This document shows, one piece after another, positions 1 to 6,309 of a DNA stretch of 21,334 bases. The notes below the pieces were generated by a model. The model did not search any database and was not told where the DNA came from. It worked only from the letters and a program-made list of their open reading frames with translations. A program made the translations under genes and the position numbers. Source of the DNA: a virus; IMG/VR virus record IMGVR_UViG_3300038441_000732, positions 1 through 21,334 of that record. One strand, written 5' to 3'. The first letter of the stretch is position 1. Every line of letters starts with the position of its first letter.

Positions 1-2021
1 AAGTTATCGTAATATGCACGTTCCAATTGACGTTTAGGCCCTTCAACAATCACATAACGCCGGTCGCCGGGTTCAAGCTGCAACCGGTCTTCGGGGTTGC
101 GGAAGGCCACCTTAAGCGAGAAATTCGGCACTTCCTGGTAGTCTTTCTGCATTGCCCGGCGCTGCACGTTGGGGTTAGCCGTGTATTTCTTCAGAAAGTT
201 GTACACCGCATCCTGGCCATCGCGCTTGGACGGGAATTTGAATTCCTCGAATACGTCAACGTGTGCATTGGAGATCCACCCCTTCTTGTCGTCAACCAAC
301 ATTTCAGCCGTGACTTCTTGGACGTTGCTATCTCCGAATATGGCAGCAAACACTCGCTCCCGCAAGATCGACTTACCAATGCCCTTGCCGCCCTCAATGA
401 CGTACATGTACTTAATTAGCTTGCCTGGCTGTTGCAGGGTGTACGCTACCATGCTAATGAACCAATCGCGCTCGGCCTTGACGGGTATCAGGTATTCAAG
501 GTGTTTGAGTAGGGGCTTGACGTCGCCCTTCTTAATTTCACCGCGCGGCACACGGTAGCGGTTCAGGTACTTGACGTCTTTGTATTCGTAGACAGCGTTC
601 TCTTCCTTGCCGGGGTGGTAGCCTTTGGCCGAGGCCGTGAGTAACAGCTTTTTGTCGAACGGGTATTCGCGACCGAGCTTAAGTTCTGCAAAGTCCGCAA
701 AACCCACACGTTCGGCGCATTCATCGTAGTAGGTAATGAGCAGGTTCTTAAACGCCGACTTGGGGCGGGGTGTGCCATCTTCCAGGTCAATGAGGCTGTC
801 GTCTGACAGAATCCACACATACTTTTCCAGCTTGCGCTTGAGCAGTTTGTCAACGCGCTCCCGCACCGCTGCAAGTTCTGCCGTGTCGCGCTCCTCAACC
901 TCAACGACCAACTCTTTGTAGTCACCTTCAATGGCCTTGAGCGTTGCCCCTTCGCGCTTGCTCTTAATCAGGTTGAACAGCTCTTTGCGGTCGCTGGCGT
1001 CAAGCTTATCGGCGCTGTTGGCAATTTGCTGCATCACCGCCTTGTATACTTCGCGGCTCTCCAGCGGGCTGTTGTTAATCGCGCTTCGGTGGTGCTCAAA
1101 ACCAAATGAGTTGTTGTTGCGCTCGAACGACACCCAAACGCGGCGCAGGCCTTCAAGCTGCTCCTCATCAAGCGGCTCATCAAGCTTGTCGTTCATGGCC
1201 CCAATCTGGACCATAATGTTCTCAAGCGACTCGCCGTTGTCCTTCTGCCAGCGCATGAACCCTACAAACTGGTTGTGGCGCTCGCCGGCTTCAAACTGCA
1301 CGCCGGGCTTCATCTCAGACGGCGACACTGAATAAGTGCGTCCAGGGTTATCCCCCGCCATCATTTTGCCAATGGCCAGCATGCCTTCCGGGTCAAGCGG
1401 CTCGCCGTCAACCGACGACCAGAACATAGCCTCGCCAGCACGCTCACGGGGTGCGCTGTGCCAGTACATAGGCTGTGACGCAACCTGCGAACAGTGGTCA
1501 AACGTTGCCGCAACGCCGAGCGTCTCTGCAAAGCCCAGTACAACAAACGGCTGGTCACGGGGTGCGACGGGCTCAGCGTAGGGCACGACCACGCGGAACT
1601 TATTTTCTTTACCCTCGGTCAGCGGGTCATAACTGAACGTTGTGTACACCGCATACGCCAAACCGAGTGAATCCAGCTGGCTCTTAATTTCTTCGGGCGG
1701 CGGTGCATCAGGGGTGTCAATGTCGAGCACAACGCCGAAGAACTCTTCCACGCCGTTGTTGCGACGGTGCATTTCGCCGTTCTCGGCTTTGTCGGTGAAT
1801 GACGCGAATACGAAGTACGGGCACTTCTCTTTCTTGACGGCAACTTTAAGCCTGGACAGGGCGCCTACAATCTGCGGCCAGCTGGCTTCACGGACTTTTA
1901 CGGTTGCGTGGACTTTCTGTTTCTCGACTCCCTTAATCGTCTCGGTGTGTCTTATCCCATGCCACAACTGTGGCGCTGTTGCAATTTTAAGTGCCGGGAC
2001 ACTTTTACGGCTATCGGTCAT
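1..2021 (-). CDS. Phage primase-helicase (AEP-like primase plus SF3 helicase), C-terminus cut by window edge
   Basis: I translated this frame by hand: it is open from an ATG at 2021 down to position 3, 673 codons with no stop, so the gene runs off the left edge. Residues 97-103 (VVLDIDT) look like the metal-binding D-x-D motif I of archaeo-eukaryotic-type primases (D100, D102). Around residues 543-551 is a Walker A motif (GGKGIGKS, Lys at 550), followed by an acidic Walker B-like VDVFEEF. This is the arrangement of phage and plasmid primase-helicases of the SF3/DUF5906 kind, which prime and unwind DNA at the fork. A GGAG Shine-Dalgarno (complement of 2028-2031) lies 6 nt before the start. It is transcribed away from the plus-strand replication genes, from a promoter at about 2140-2168. 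The helicase assignment is firm; the primase activity is inferred from one motif and the architecture. Confidence 0.85.
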   Translation of the reverse strand, partial: MTDSRKSVPALKIATAPQLWHGIRHTETIKGVEKQKVHATVKVREASWPQIVGALSRLKVAVKKEKCPYFVFASFTDKAENGEMHRRNNGVEEFFGVVLDIDTPDAPPPEEIKSQLDSLGLAYAVYTTFSYDPLTEGKENKFRVVVPYAEPVAPRDQPFVVLGFAETLGVAATFDHCSQVASQPMYWHSAPRERAGEAMFWSSVDGEPLDPEGMLAIGKMMAGDNPGRTYSVSPSEMKPGVQFEAGERHNQFVGFMRWQKDNGESLENIMVQIGAMNDKLDEPLDEEQLEGLRRVWVSFERNNNSFGFEHHRSAINNSPLESREVYKAVMQQIANSADKLDASDRKELFNLIKSKREGATLKAIEGDYKELVVEVEERDTAELAAVRERVDKLLKRKLEKYVWILSDDSLIDLEDGTPRPKSAFKNLLITYYDECAERVGFADFAELKLGREYPFDKKLLLTASAKGYHPGKEENAVYEYKDVKYLNRYRVPRGEIKKGDVKPLLKHLEYLIPVKAERDWFISMVAYTLQQPGKLIKYMYVIEGGKGIGKSILRERVFAAIFGDSNVQEVTAEMLVDDKKGWISNAHVDVFEEFKFPSKRDGQDAVYNFLKKYTANPNVQRRAMQKDYQEVPNFSLKVAFRNPEDRLQLEPGDRRYVIVEGPKRQLERAYYDN

Positions 2022-2073
2022 ACTCGGCTCCGTTGTGACTCTTTCGGACGGGTTGCAGTGGTTGGGGTTGTTG

Positions 2074-2108
2074 GCCCGCTTAGGTTGCTCCACCTAAGCG
2101 GGCTTTTT
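2074..2108 (+). terminator. Strong hairpin with T-run (terminator-like on plus strand; leader hairpin on minus strand)
   Basis: A perfect 12-bp stem (2074-2085 with 2092-2103, GCCCGCTTAGGT and its complement) has a 6-nt loop and is followed on the plus strand by TTTTT (2104-2108). Read on the plus strand it is a textbook intrinsic terminator, yet no plus-strand gene lies upstream in the window; it would stop transcripts running antisense to the primase-helicase gene. Read on the minus strand it falls in the leader of the primase-helicase mRNA and shows GGAGCA in its loop. Confidence 0.5.
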
Positions 2109-2139
2109 AATGCGCGTCTTTCGGTGGCTAAGGCCCGCA

Positions 2140-2168
2140 AGTATATGACGCACCAACCCCTTTGTCCC
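2140..2168 (-). promoter_or_regulatory. Sigma70-type promoter for the primase-helicase gene
   Basis: On the minus strand GGGACA (complement of 2163-2168) is followed after exactly 17 nt by TATACT (complement of 2140-2145). That is 4/6 and 5/6 to consensus with ideal spacing. Transcription would start near 2133, giving a leader of about 110 nt that contains the 2074-2103 hairpin before the ATG at 2021. Confidence 0.55.
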
Positions 2169-2196
2169 GTGCAACCGCCTTGCCCCGCCTTACACA

Positions 2197-2230
2197 CTGC
2201 CATTGGCATAAAGCTATTTATACAGCGGCG
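2197..2230 (+). promoter_or_regulatory. Probable promoter for the gene at 2389, with a motif shared with 3047-3060
   Basis: CTGCCA (2197-2202), a 16-nt spacer and TATACA (2219-2224) make a modest sigma70-type promoter. The -10 sits in TTTATACAGCGGCG (2217-2230), found again with one mismatch at 3047-3060, where TATACA again has a -35-like hexamer (TTGTCG) 16 nt upstream. The same sequence in two intergenic regions in the same orientation supports a regulatory role. It could equally be an operator. Confidence 0.4.
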
Positions 2231-2388
2231 CATAACAAATCCCGTTTAACAGCCGGCGTGTAACTTACACAAACAACAAAAAACCGGGCAAGTTGTGCTG
2301 GACAAGAGCGCAAGAAGAAGCCAACATTCCCTCCACGCCTTCGGGCGACCCGGCACTTTCGCCACCCAACTGAAACGGAGCAACAAAT

Positions 2389-2976
2389 ATGTCCCTGCAA
2401 CTCGGCCTCATCGTACTGCCAACCGACACCGCTGAACTGAACAAGGTCCTGGAAGCTCTGTCGAAACTCGGCGTAGCAACTTCGGCTGTTACCACTACCA
2501 CCGGCAAGGGTAAGACCACTGCCAAAGAAGAACCGGAAGTTCAAACCGAAAAACTGAAACCAGTCACCGCTGACCAAGTGAAAGCCGTCATGACCAAGGT
2601 CCGTGACGAACTGGGCGACGACATCATCAGCGAGCTGCTGACCGCGTTCGGCGCTGAAAAGCTGAAAGACGTTGACAAGTCCGACTGGGCCGCGCTGGTT
2701 GCCGCTGCTGAAGCTGCGTTGGGCAACGGCGGCAGCGGTGAAGACGATGACGGTTTCGGCCTGGATGACGACGATGACGGTTTCGGCCTGGATGACGACG
2801 ATGACGGCGAAGAGCTGGACGCCGAAGAGGTCAAGGTGTCCGTCCAAGCCTACGCCAAGAAGCACGGCAAGGAAAAGGCTCAAGCCATCCTGGTCAAGAA
2901 CGGCCTGAACACCGTGCGCGGTCTGGCCTCGGCTGACCAGAAGACCCTGGCTGCCATCGCCAAAGCTGTCAAGTAA
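2389..2976 (+). CDS. Acidic two-domain phage protein of unknown function
   Basis: The product has 195 residues and starts 8 nt after GGAG (2377-2380). I do not recognise a named family. A helical segment at about residues 58-111 resembles a second one at about 143-195 (each: charged helix, a GDD/KHG turn, then a short helix ending in an Ala/Lys-rich stretch), suggesting a duplicated small domain. Between them lies a very acidic linker with two GFGLDDDDD units encoded by a 27-bp tandem repeat. Small C-terminal domains of the second type occur in phage DNA-metabolism proteins, so a role as a partner of replication or recombination proteins is possible but unproven. Its place as first plus-strand gene after the divergent region, with its own promoter and terminator, suggests high expression. 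Confidence 0.8.
   Translation: MSLQLGLIVLPTDTAELNKVLEALSKLGVATSAVTTTTGKGKTTAKEEPEVQTEKLKPVTADQVKAVMTKVRDELGDDIISELLTAFGAEKLKDVDKSDWAALVAAAEAALGNGGSGEDDDGFGLDDDDDGFGLDDDDDGEELDAEEVKVSVQAYAKKHGKEKAQAILVKNGLNTVRGLASADQKTLAAIAKAVK
2746..2807 (+). repeat. 27-bp tandem repeat, about 2.3 copies, coding
   Basis: The unit starts at 2746 and again at 2773 with identical sequence (GATGACGGTTTC at each start), and a third copy begins at 2800. It is a whole number of codons and encodes DDGFGLDDD repeats in the acidic linker of the surrounding gene, so copy number can change without breaking the frame. Confidence 0.9.
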
Positions 2977-2998
2977 CCACCGGTAGTTACACCGTTTA

Positions 2999-3030
2999 AC
3001 AAATCCCCGGCCATAGCGCTGGGGATTTGT
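2999..3030 (+). terminator. Probable terminator after the gene at 2389
   Basis: A perfect 10-bp stem, ACAAATCCCC (2999-3008) with GGGGATTTGT (3021-3030), encloses a 12-nt loop 23 nt after the stop codon. The T-rich tract is short (GGGGATTTGTCGTTT), so termination may be partial. The stem sequence nearly matches that of the terminator at 6213-6238. Confidence 0.6.
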
Positions 3031-3069
3031 CGTTTAAGAGTGGACGTTTATACAGCGACGTGCTACATT
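3027..3069 (+). promoter_or_regulatory. Promoter region for the small-gene/nuclease operon
   Basis: Two overlapping sigma70-type readings are possible: TTGTCG (3027-3032), 16 nt, TATACA (3049-3054); or TGGACG (3041-3046), 17 nt, TACATT (3064-3069). The first uses the TTTATACAGCGACG block (3047-3060) shared with 2217-2230, the second follows the TGGACx-17-TAxAxT pattern of the promoter at 5173-5201. Either gives a short leader before the ATG at 3097. I cannot choose between them. Confidence 0.5.
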
Positions 3070-3096
3070 GAACGTTCAACAACCGAGGACTACACC

Positions 3097-3318
3097 ATGA
3101 CACTGACTTGGGTTTTCGCCATCTGCCTGCTTAACACTCAAGGGCAGTGCACGGCGTACATTCCACAAACCAACTTTTCCTACATGTCGTTGGAAGACTC
3201 CCGCCACAAATGCGCTGGCATGCTCAAAGAGTTCGGCCGAGGCGACCCGTCCAGCGGGCGTATCAACGTGTGCGTGAAGGGTCTGCAATTCGACGAAACA
3301 CAAGGAGCATACAAATAA
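3097..3318 (+). CDS. Small hypothetical protein with hydrophobic N-terminus
   Basis: The product has 73 residues. I chose the ATG at 3097 because GAGGA (3085-3089) lies 7 nt upstream; an in-frame ATG at 3040 would put the start inside the promoter. The N-terminus (MTLTWVFAICLL) is hydrophobic and could be a weak export signal or short membrane anchor, and four cysteines are present. No family recognised. The stop codon overlaps the next start (TAATG), so the two are translated together. Confidence 0.7.
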   Translation: MTLTWVFAICLLNTQGQCTAYIPQTNFSYMSLEDSRHKCAGMLKEFGRGDPSSGRINVCVKGLQFDETQGAYK

Positions 3319-3566
3319 TGCCATTCTCTAACGATGACATGGGTAAAGGTACTGCGCTGCTCGCCACTTCGGTGCAGCCCGGTGAAGGCTGGGGTGCCAA
3401 GTCCAAAGAAGACATTCTCGCCGACATCAGCCGCGCTGCTGAAGCCATGAAGGTCAATGGTGAGCCGGTGCCGGCTGAAATCAAGGTGCTGCGCGACCCG
3501 AACTTGCCACCCGGCACGATGGTTGTGTCGGACGACGTGTACAAGATGTTAAAGGGAGGCGCATAA
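3318..3566 (+). CDS. Small hypothetical protein (82 aa)
   Basis: The start overlaps the stop of the previous gene (TAATG at 3316-3320), and AAGGAG at 3302-3307 is a good Shine-Dalgarno. The protein begins MPFSNDDMGKGTALL and has a helical, charged middle (KSKEDILADISRAAEAMK) and a C-terminal part with Pro-Pro-Gly and a short helix (DVYKMLKGG). I do not recognise it. It sits in a tight run of small genes leading into the DUF2800-type nuclease, so it belongs to the replication/recombination operon by position only. Confidence 0.75.
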   Translation: MPFSNDDMGKGTALLATSVQPGEGWGAKSKEDILADISRAAEAMKVNGEPVPAEIKVLRDPNLPPGTMVVSDDVYKMLKGGA

Positions 3567-3794
3567 ATGGCCCGTGTAACTTTCGACCCAATAGCGCTTA
3601 AGGTGCAAGTTCGTTGCGTCGCCGCTCCTATGTTAAGTCTCAATTTGGGCGGGCAGTTGGTCACTGTACTTGACGCTAGCGTGTACACGGGCGTTACTTT
3701 GGGTGCTGATTCCCGTACCATGTTGGTGTCGCACGACCTGTTTGTGGTTATGGAAGAAGAGGTGCGCAATGGCCAAGCCAAAGAAGGGCGTTAA
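3567..3794 (+). CDS. Small hypothetical protein (75 aa)
   Basis: The ATG follows the previous stop codon directly, with a GGGAGG Shine-Dalgarno inside the end of the upstream gene. The protein alternates hydrophobic and polar residues (for example LSLNLGGQLVTVLD), which suggests a small beta-strand domain, and has an acidic C-terminal helix. No family recognised. Its last 26 bases overlap the start of the nuclease gene at 3769 in another frame, which points to coupled translation. Confidence 0.7.
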   Translation: MARVTFDPIALKVQVRCVAAPMLSLNLGGQLVTVLDASVYTGVTLGADSRTMLVSHDLFVVMEEEVRNGQAKEGR

Positions 3795-5169
3795 GAAGCA
3801 AGGGCCGAGCGGCCACAAGCGCTTCGGAGCGTCCAACTCTAAGCAGTGGCTGACCTGCGCCGGTAGCATTGCGCTGACCGAATCCCTTCCGCCGCATGAA
3901 CGCAAGCGCTCTGACACCATCTGGAGCAAGCGCGGCACCTGCGCCCATGCTGTGGGCGAAATGTGCCTTGTCAGCTACCAGCACAACCCTGAACACGCCA
4001 CTTGGCCCGAAGACTACTTGGGCCAGACGGTTGAAGGCGTGGTAGTTGACGAAGAAATCGTCGCCGGGGCACTGGTGTACGTGAAGTGGGGCCGTGACAA
4101 GATCGACAAGTGTGACTACGTTGAGCTTGAGCGCCCAGGTAGCCTTGCGGATTACATTGCCCAAATGCAAGGGCAAGAAGGGGTGTGCTTAAGTCTCAAC
4201 GGGTCCGAGTACGGCGGCACTGGTGACTTTGTCGGTATCGAATACTTCGGCTACCTGGACTTGGGTGACTACAAGAACGGGCGCGGCTGGGTTGACGCTG
4301 TTGACAACACCCAGCTGCTAATATACGCCTTGTGCGCGCTCATTGACTTGATGGACGAATACGACCCAACGCACGTTCGCATGACGATCATTCAGCCAAA
4401 CGGCCCCGGCGAGCCGATTCGCGAATGGGTGTTAACGGTTGATGAAGTGTTCCAATGGGCTATGAACGTGTTCTTGCCGGGTGCTGAAAAGGCTGTTGAG
4501 GCTATTAAGCGTTGGGCTGCCGTTGAAGACCAGATTGAGGCAATGGAATGGGTAGCCGAATTTCTCGTTGCCGACCTTGAAGGCCACTGCACTTTCTGCC
4601 CGGCCAAGGCCCGCTGCGAAGCCGCCCATGCTGCTGCCTGCGATGGTGCGTTGCTTGAGTTCGACGAAATACTGAACGACGACCTGGAAACCGAGGTCAT
4701 CGCCCGGCTGCCTGACTTGGCGCTGATTACCCCGGAACAAGAGGCGTTCATTCTCAAAAACGCCGAAGGCATTATTGCGTTTGTTAAATCGGTGCAAGAG
4801 CGTGCGCATATCAGGGCTGAACGTGGCGAGCGTGTGTTGAACCACAAGTTGGTTGAGAAGGGCGGTGCGCGGCGCAAGTACGTAGCAACCGACGAAACCA
4901 TCAAAGCCGAGTGCAAGCGGCTGGGGCTGGCACCGCATGACTACATGGAAGCGCCCGGCCTGAAAAGCCCTGCACAGCTGGAGAAGGCGTTCAAGGCCAA
5001 GGCTATTGACCCGAAGAAGGTCGAAGCGTTCATGAAGAAGTGCGTAGTCAAGCCCGACAGTGGTGTGGCGCTGGTGCTGGACACTGACCCGCGCCCGGCT
5101 GTTGCACCCGCCATCGAAAGCGAGTTCGCACACCTTGTCGACAAACCAGACGATTGGCTGGACTTGTGA
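3769..5169 (+). CDS. DUF2800-type PD-(D/E)XK nuclease (RecB/Cas4-like), probable Fe-S cluster
   Basis: The product has 466 residues. The N-terminal pattern (HKRFGASNSKQWLTCAGS, then GTCAHAVGE near residue 57) is typical of DUF2800 phage proteins, which belong to the RecB/Cas4-like exonucleases. Catalytic residues are visible in order: D153 in GTGDFV, D167 and K169 in DYK, and Q182 in the following helix. Four cysteines, C30 plus C274, C277 and C283 (C-X2-C-X5-C), match the Fe-S cluster arrangement of AddB and Cas4 nucleases. I chose the ATG at 3769 because GAGGT lies 5 nt upstream; in-frame starts further up would overlap the previous gene much more. With the DUF2815-type protein that follows, this makes a common phage replication/recombination pair. 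Likely role: processing of DNA ends or intermediates. Confidence 0.85.
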   Translation: MAKPKKGVKKQGPSGHKRFGASNSKQWLTCAGSIALTESLPPHERKRSDTIWSKRGTCAHAVGEMCLVSYQHNPEHATWPEDYLGQTVEGVVVDEEIVAGALVYVKWGRDKIDKCDYVELERPGSLADYIAQMQGQEGVCLSLNGSEYGGTGDFVGIEYFGYLDLGDYKNGRGWVDAVDNTQLLIYALCALIDLMDEYDPTHVRMTIIQPNGPGEPIREWVLTVDEVFQWAMNVFLPGAEKAVEAIKRWAAVEDQIEAMEWVAEFLVADLEGHCTFCPAKARCEAAHAAACDGALLEFDEILNDDLETEVIARLPDLALITPEQEAFILKNAEGIIAFVKSVQERAHIRAERGERVLNHKLVEKGGARRKYVATDETIKAECKRLGLAPHDYMEAPGLKSPAQLEKAFKAKAIDPKKVEAFMKKCVVKPDSGVALVLDTDPRPAVAPAIESEFAHLVDKPDDWLDL

Positions 5170-5172
5170 CGC

Positions 5173-5201
5173 TGGACAACCGGCGCGGCTTTCTGTAGAG
5201 T
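5173..5201 (+). promoter_or_regulatory. Sigma70-type promoter driving the structured leader and the SSB gene
   Basis: TGGACA (5173-5178), a 17-nt spacer and TAGAGT (5196-5201). The same -10 hexamer with the same spacing recurs at 10216-10244. It starts only a few bases after the nuclease stop codon; transcription should begin near 5208. Confidence 0.65.
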
Positions 5202-5207
5202 GCGGGG

Positions 5208-5475
5208 CTCAAGGGTGCGAAGGCCGAAAGGCTTGCCATCCCAGTTAGGCGGACTGCAAAAACCGCTGGCCTGGACGGAGGCCGAAGACGAAGTGGTTTA
5301 ATCCACACCGCCCAAACCCGAACGTCGGTTGTTATCGCGAAAACGGGTGCAACAAAAGGCGCGCCGTGGCGCCTCCCAGCCGGGAAAGTTGGAAACGACA
5401 CACGCGCAGCCCTTAAATGGGAGAAACCAGTGAATCCGCAATCCTGCGAACACGACAATACAGTGAGACTGCAAA
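5208..5475 (+). ncRNA. Candidate structured leader RNA upstream of the SSB gene
   Basis: About 268 bases between the promoter and the ATG at 5476 hold no credible gene but many complementary segments. A long hairpin at 5213-5242 is capped by a GAAA tetraloop (GGCC-GAAA-GGC). GGCGG (5248-5252) can pair with CCGCC (5308-5312), enclosing two hairpins: GGCC 5268-5271 with 5280-5283, and GTGG 5293-5296 with CCAC 5303-5306. Then CCCG (5317-5320) can pair with CGGG (5344-5347), and GGCGC (5358-5362) with GCGCC (5369-5373). There is no intrinsic terminator before the gene. It could be a regulatory leader, a separate small RNA or an origin-like structure. I do not recognise a known RNA family, and the pairings are by eye. 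Confidence 0.35.
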
Positions 5476-6195
5476 ATGGCTGAAGCAACCAAACCCAACG
5501 CCCGCCGCGCCATCATTGGCCCTGTTATCGGTTCCTACGTGGTGCTCGCCACCCCAAAACCGAACGACCACGGTGAAAACCGTTTTTCCCTTCAAATGAT
5601 CTTCCCCAAAACCGACAAGGCTGTTAAAGCCAAGTTGGACAAGATCGTCTACGCCGCTATCCTGGCCTGCCCGCTGGCCGGCAACGACCCAGTCAAAGCC
5701 AAGAAGTTGCTGAACAATCCCAAGTTCGGCAAGCCGGTGCGTGACGCTGACGAAGAAGACCGCGAAGGCGCTGAATACGCGGGCATGTACTTCTGCAACG
5801 CGGGCACCAACGACAAGAAGGGCCGTCCAGGCTGCGTACTGCGCAACGGTACAAAGCTGACTGACCCGGACGAAATCCGCGACGAAATGTACAGCGGCGC
5901 CAAGTATCAGGTTTCCGTGACTGCTTTCTACTACGACAACAGCGGCAACAAGGGCGTGGCTCTGGCGCTGAACAACGTAATGAAGTGGTCCGACGGCAAG
6001 CGCCTGGACGGCAACGTTGACGTTGAAGACGAATTCGCTGATTTGATCGACGAAGACGCCAACGACGACAGCATTGATTTCGACGACGATGAACCGGCGC
6101 CAACGCCGCGCAATAGCGGACGTCGCAACGGTGGCACTAAACCCGGCCAGAAACACGCCGAGTCCGACGATGATGACGATTGGGATTTGGGTTAA
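5476..6195 (+). CDS. DUF2815-type phage single-stranded DNA-binding protein
   Basis: The product has 239 residues. The N-terminal region (GPVIGSYVVLATPKPND, then ENRFSLQMIFPKTD) and overall length match the DUF2815 family, OB-fold-like phage ssDNA-binding proteins often encoded with DUF2800 nucleases and family A polymerases. The last 60 residues are strongly acidic and end DDDDDWDLG, like the acidic tails through which SSBs recruit replication partners. A stop codon at 5464-5466 in frame fixes the start at 5476. The Shine-Dalgarno is weak (GTGAG), so translation may depend on the long structured leader. Likely role: coating ssDNA at the fork for the family A polymerase encoded next. Confidence 0.85.
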   Translation: MAEATKPNARRAIIGPVIGSYVVLATPKPNDHGENRFSLQMIFPKTDKAVKAKLDKIVYAAILACPLAGNDPVKAKKLLNNPKFGKPVRDADEEDREGAEYAGMYFCNAGTNDKKGRPGCVLRNGTKLTDPDEIRDEMYSGAKYQVSVTAFYYDNSGNKGVALALNNVMKWSDGKRLDGNVDVEDEFADLIDEDANDDSIDFDDDEPAPTPRNSGRRNGGTKPGQKHAESDDDDDWDLG

Positions 6196-6212
6196 GTCTT
6201 AATCGGTTACAC

Positions 6213-6238
6213 AAATCCCTGCTTCGGCGGGGATTTTT
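6213..6238 (+). terminator. Intrinsic terminator after the SSB gene
   Basis: AAATCCC (6213-6219) pairs with GGGATTT (6230-6236); the inner TGC-TTCG-GCG completes a 10-bp stem with a stable TTCG tetraloop, followed by a T-rich end (TTTTTAT). The outer stem is the same sequence as in the hairpin at 2999-3030. Confidence 0.85.
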
Positions 6239-6239
6239 A

Positions 6240-6268
6240 TTGCGCGTGCGTCACGCACCGGTTATACT
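6240..6268 (+). promoter_or_regulatory. Sigma70-type promoter for the DNA polymerase operon
   Basis: TTGCGC (6240-6245), a 17-nt spacer and TATACT (6263-6268) start directly behind the terminator at 6213-6238. It would drive the polymerase, VRR-NUC and helicase genes, which overlap one another and have no further promoter between them. Confidence 0.7.
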
Positions 6269-6309
6269 CCCGGCAACCCCTGCGCTAATATTGCAATATG
6301 GAGTCCACA

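Larger units (their letters stand above)
2022..2388. promoter_or_regulatory. Divergent control region between primase-helicase and the plus-strand early genes
   Basis: No credible gene fits in these 367 bases. They hold a 12-bp-stem hairpin (2074-2103), a minus-strand promoter (2140-2168), a probable plus-strand promoter (2197-2224), and a plus-strand leader with a CGCC-TTCG-GGCG hairpin (2336-2347) enclosed by CCGGG (2284-2288) pairing with CCCGG (2349-2353). A divergent regulatory region beside a primase-helicase gene is also a plausible place for a replication origin, but I see no set of iterated origin repeats, so that stays speculation. Confidence 0.6.

Noticed and set aside
2218-2883. 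Minus-strand open frame (221 codons) opposite the gene at 2389
   Set aside because: The repeated Val-Ile-Val-rich stretch only reflects the acidic repeat on the other strand. The plus-strand gene has a Shine-Dalgarno, terminator and promoter; this one has none.
3040-3096. Earlier ATG at 3040 for the small gene ending at 3318
   Set aside because: It lies inside the promoter region and has no Shine-Dalgarno, whereas the ATG at 3097 has GAGGA 7 nt upstream.
5208-5475. tRNA, tmRNA, RNase P RNA or a self-splicing intron in the long leader
   Set aside because: I looked for a cloverleaf with a T-loop (GTTCRA) and for the conserved cores of these RNAs and did not see them; the stems do not form a tRNA.
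5417-5599. Short open frame with a GGGAG-like site in the leader before the SSB gene
   Set aside because: It overlaps the SSB gene in another frame for most of its length and has unconvincing composition; the leader is better explained as RNA structure.
5413-6156. Minus-strand open frame (247 codons) opposite the SSB gene
   Set aside because: The plus strand has a recognisable DUF2815-type protein with the acidic tail. The antisense translation has no motif and no start signal.
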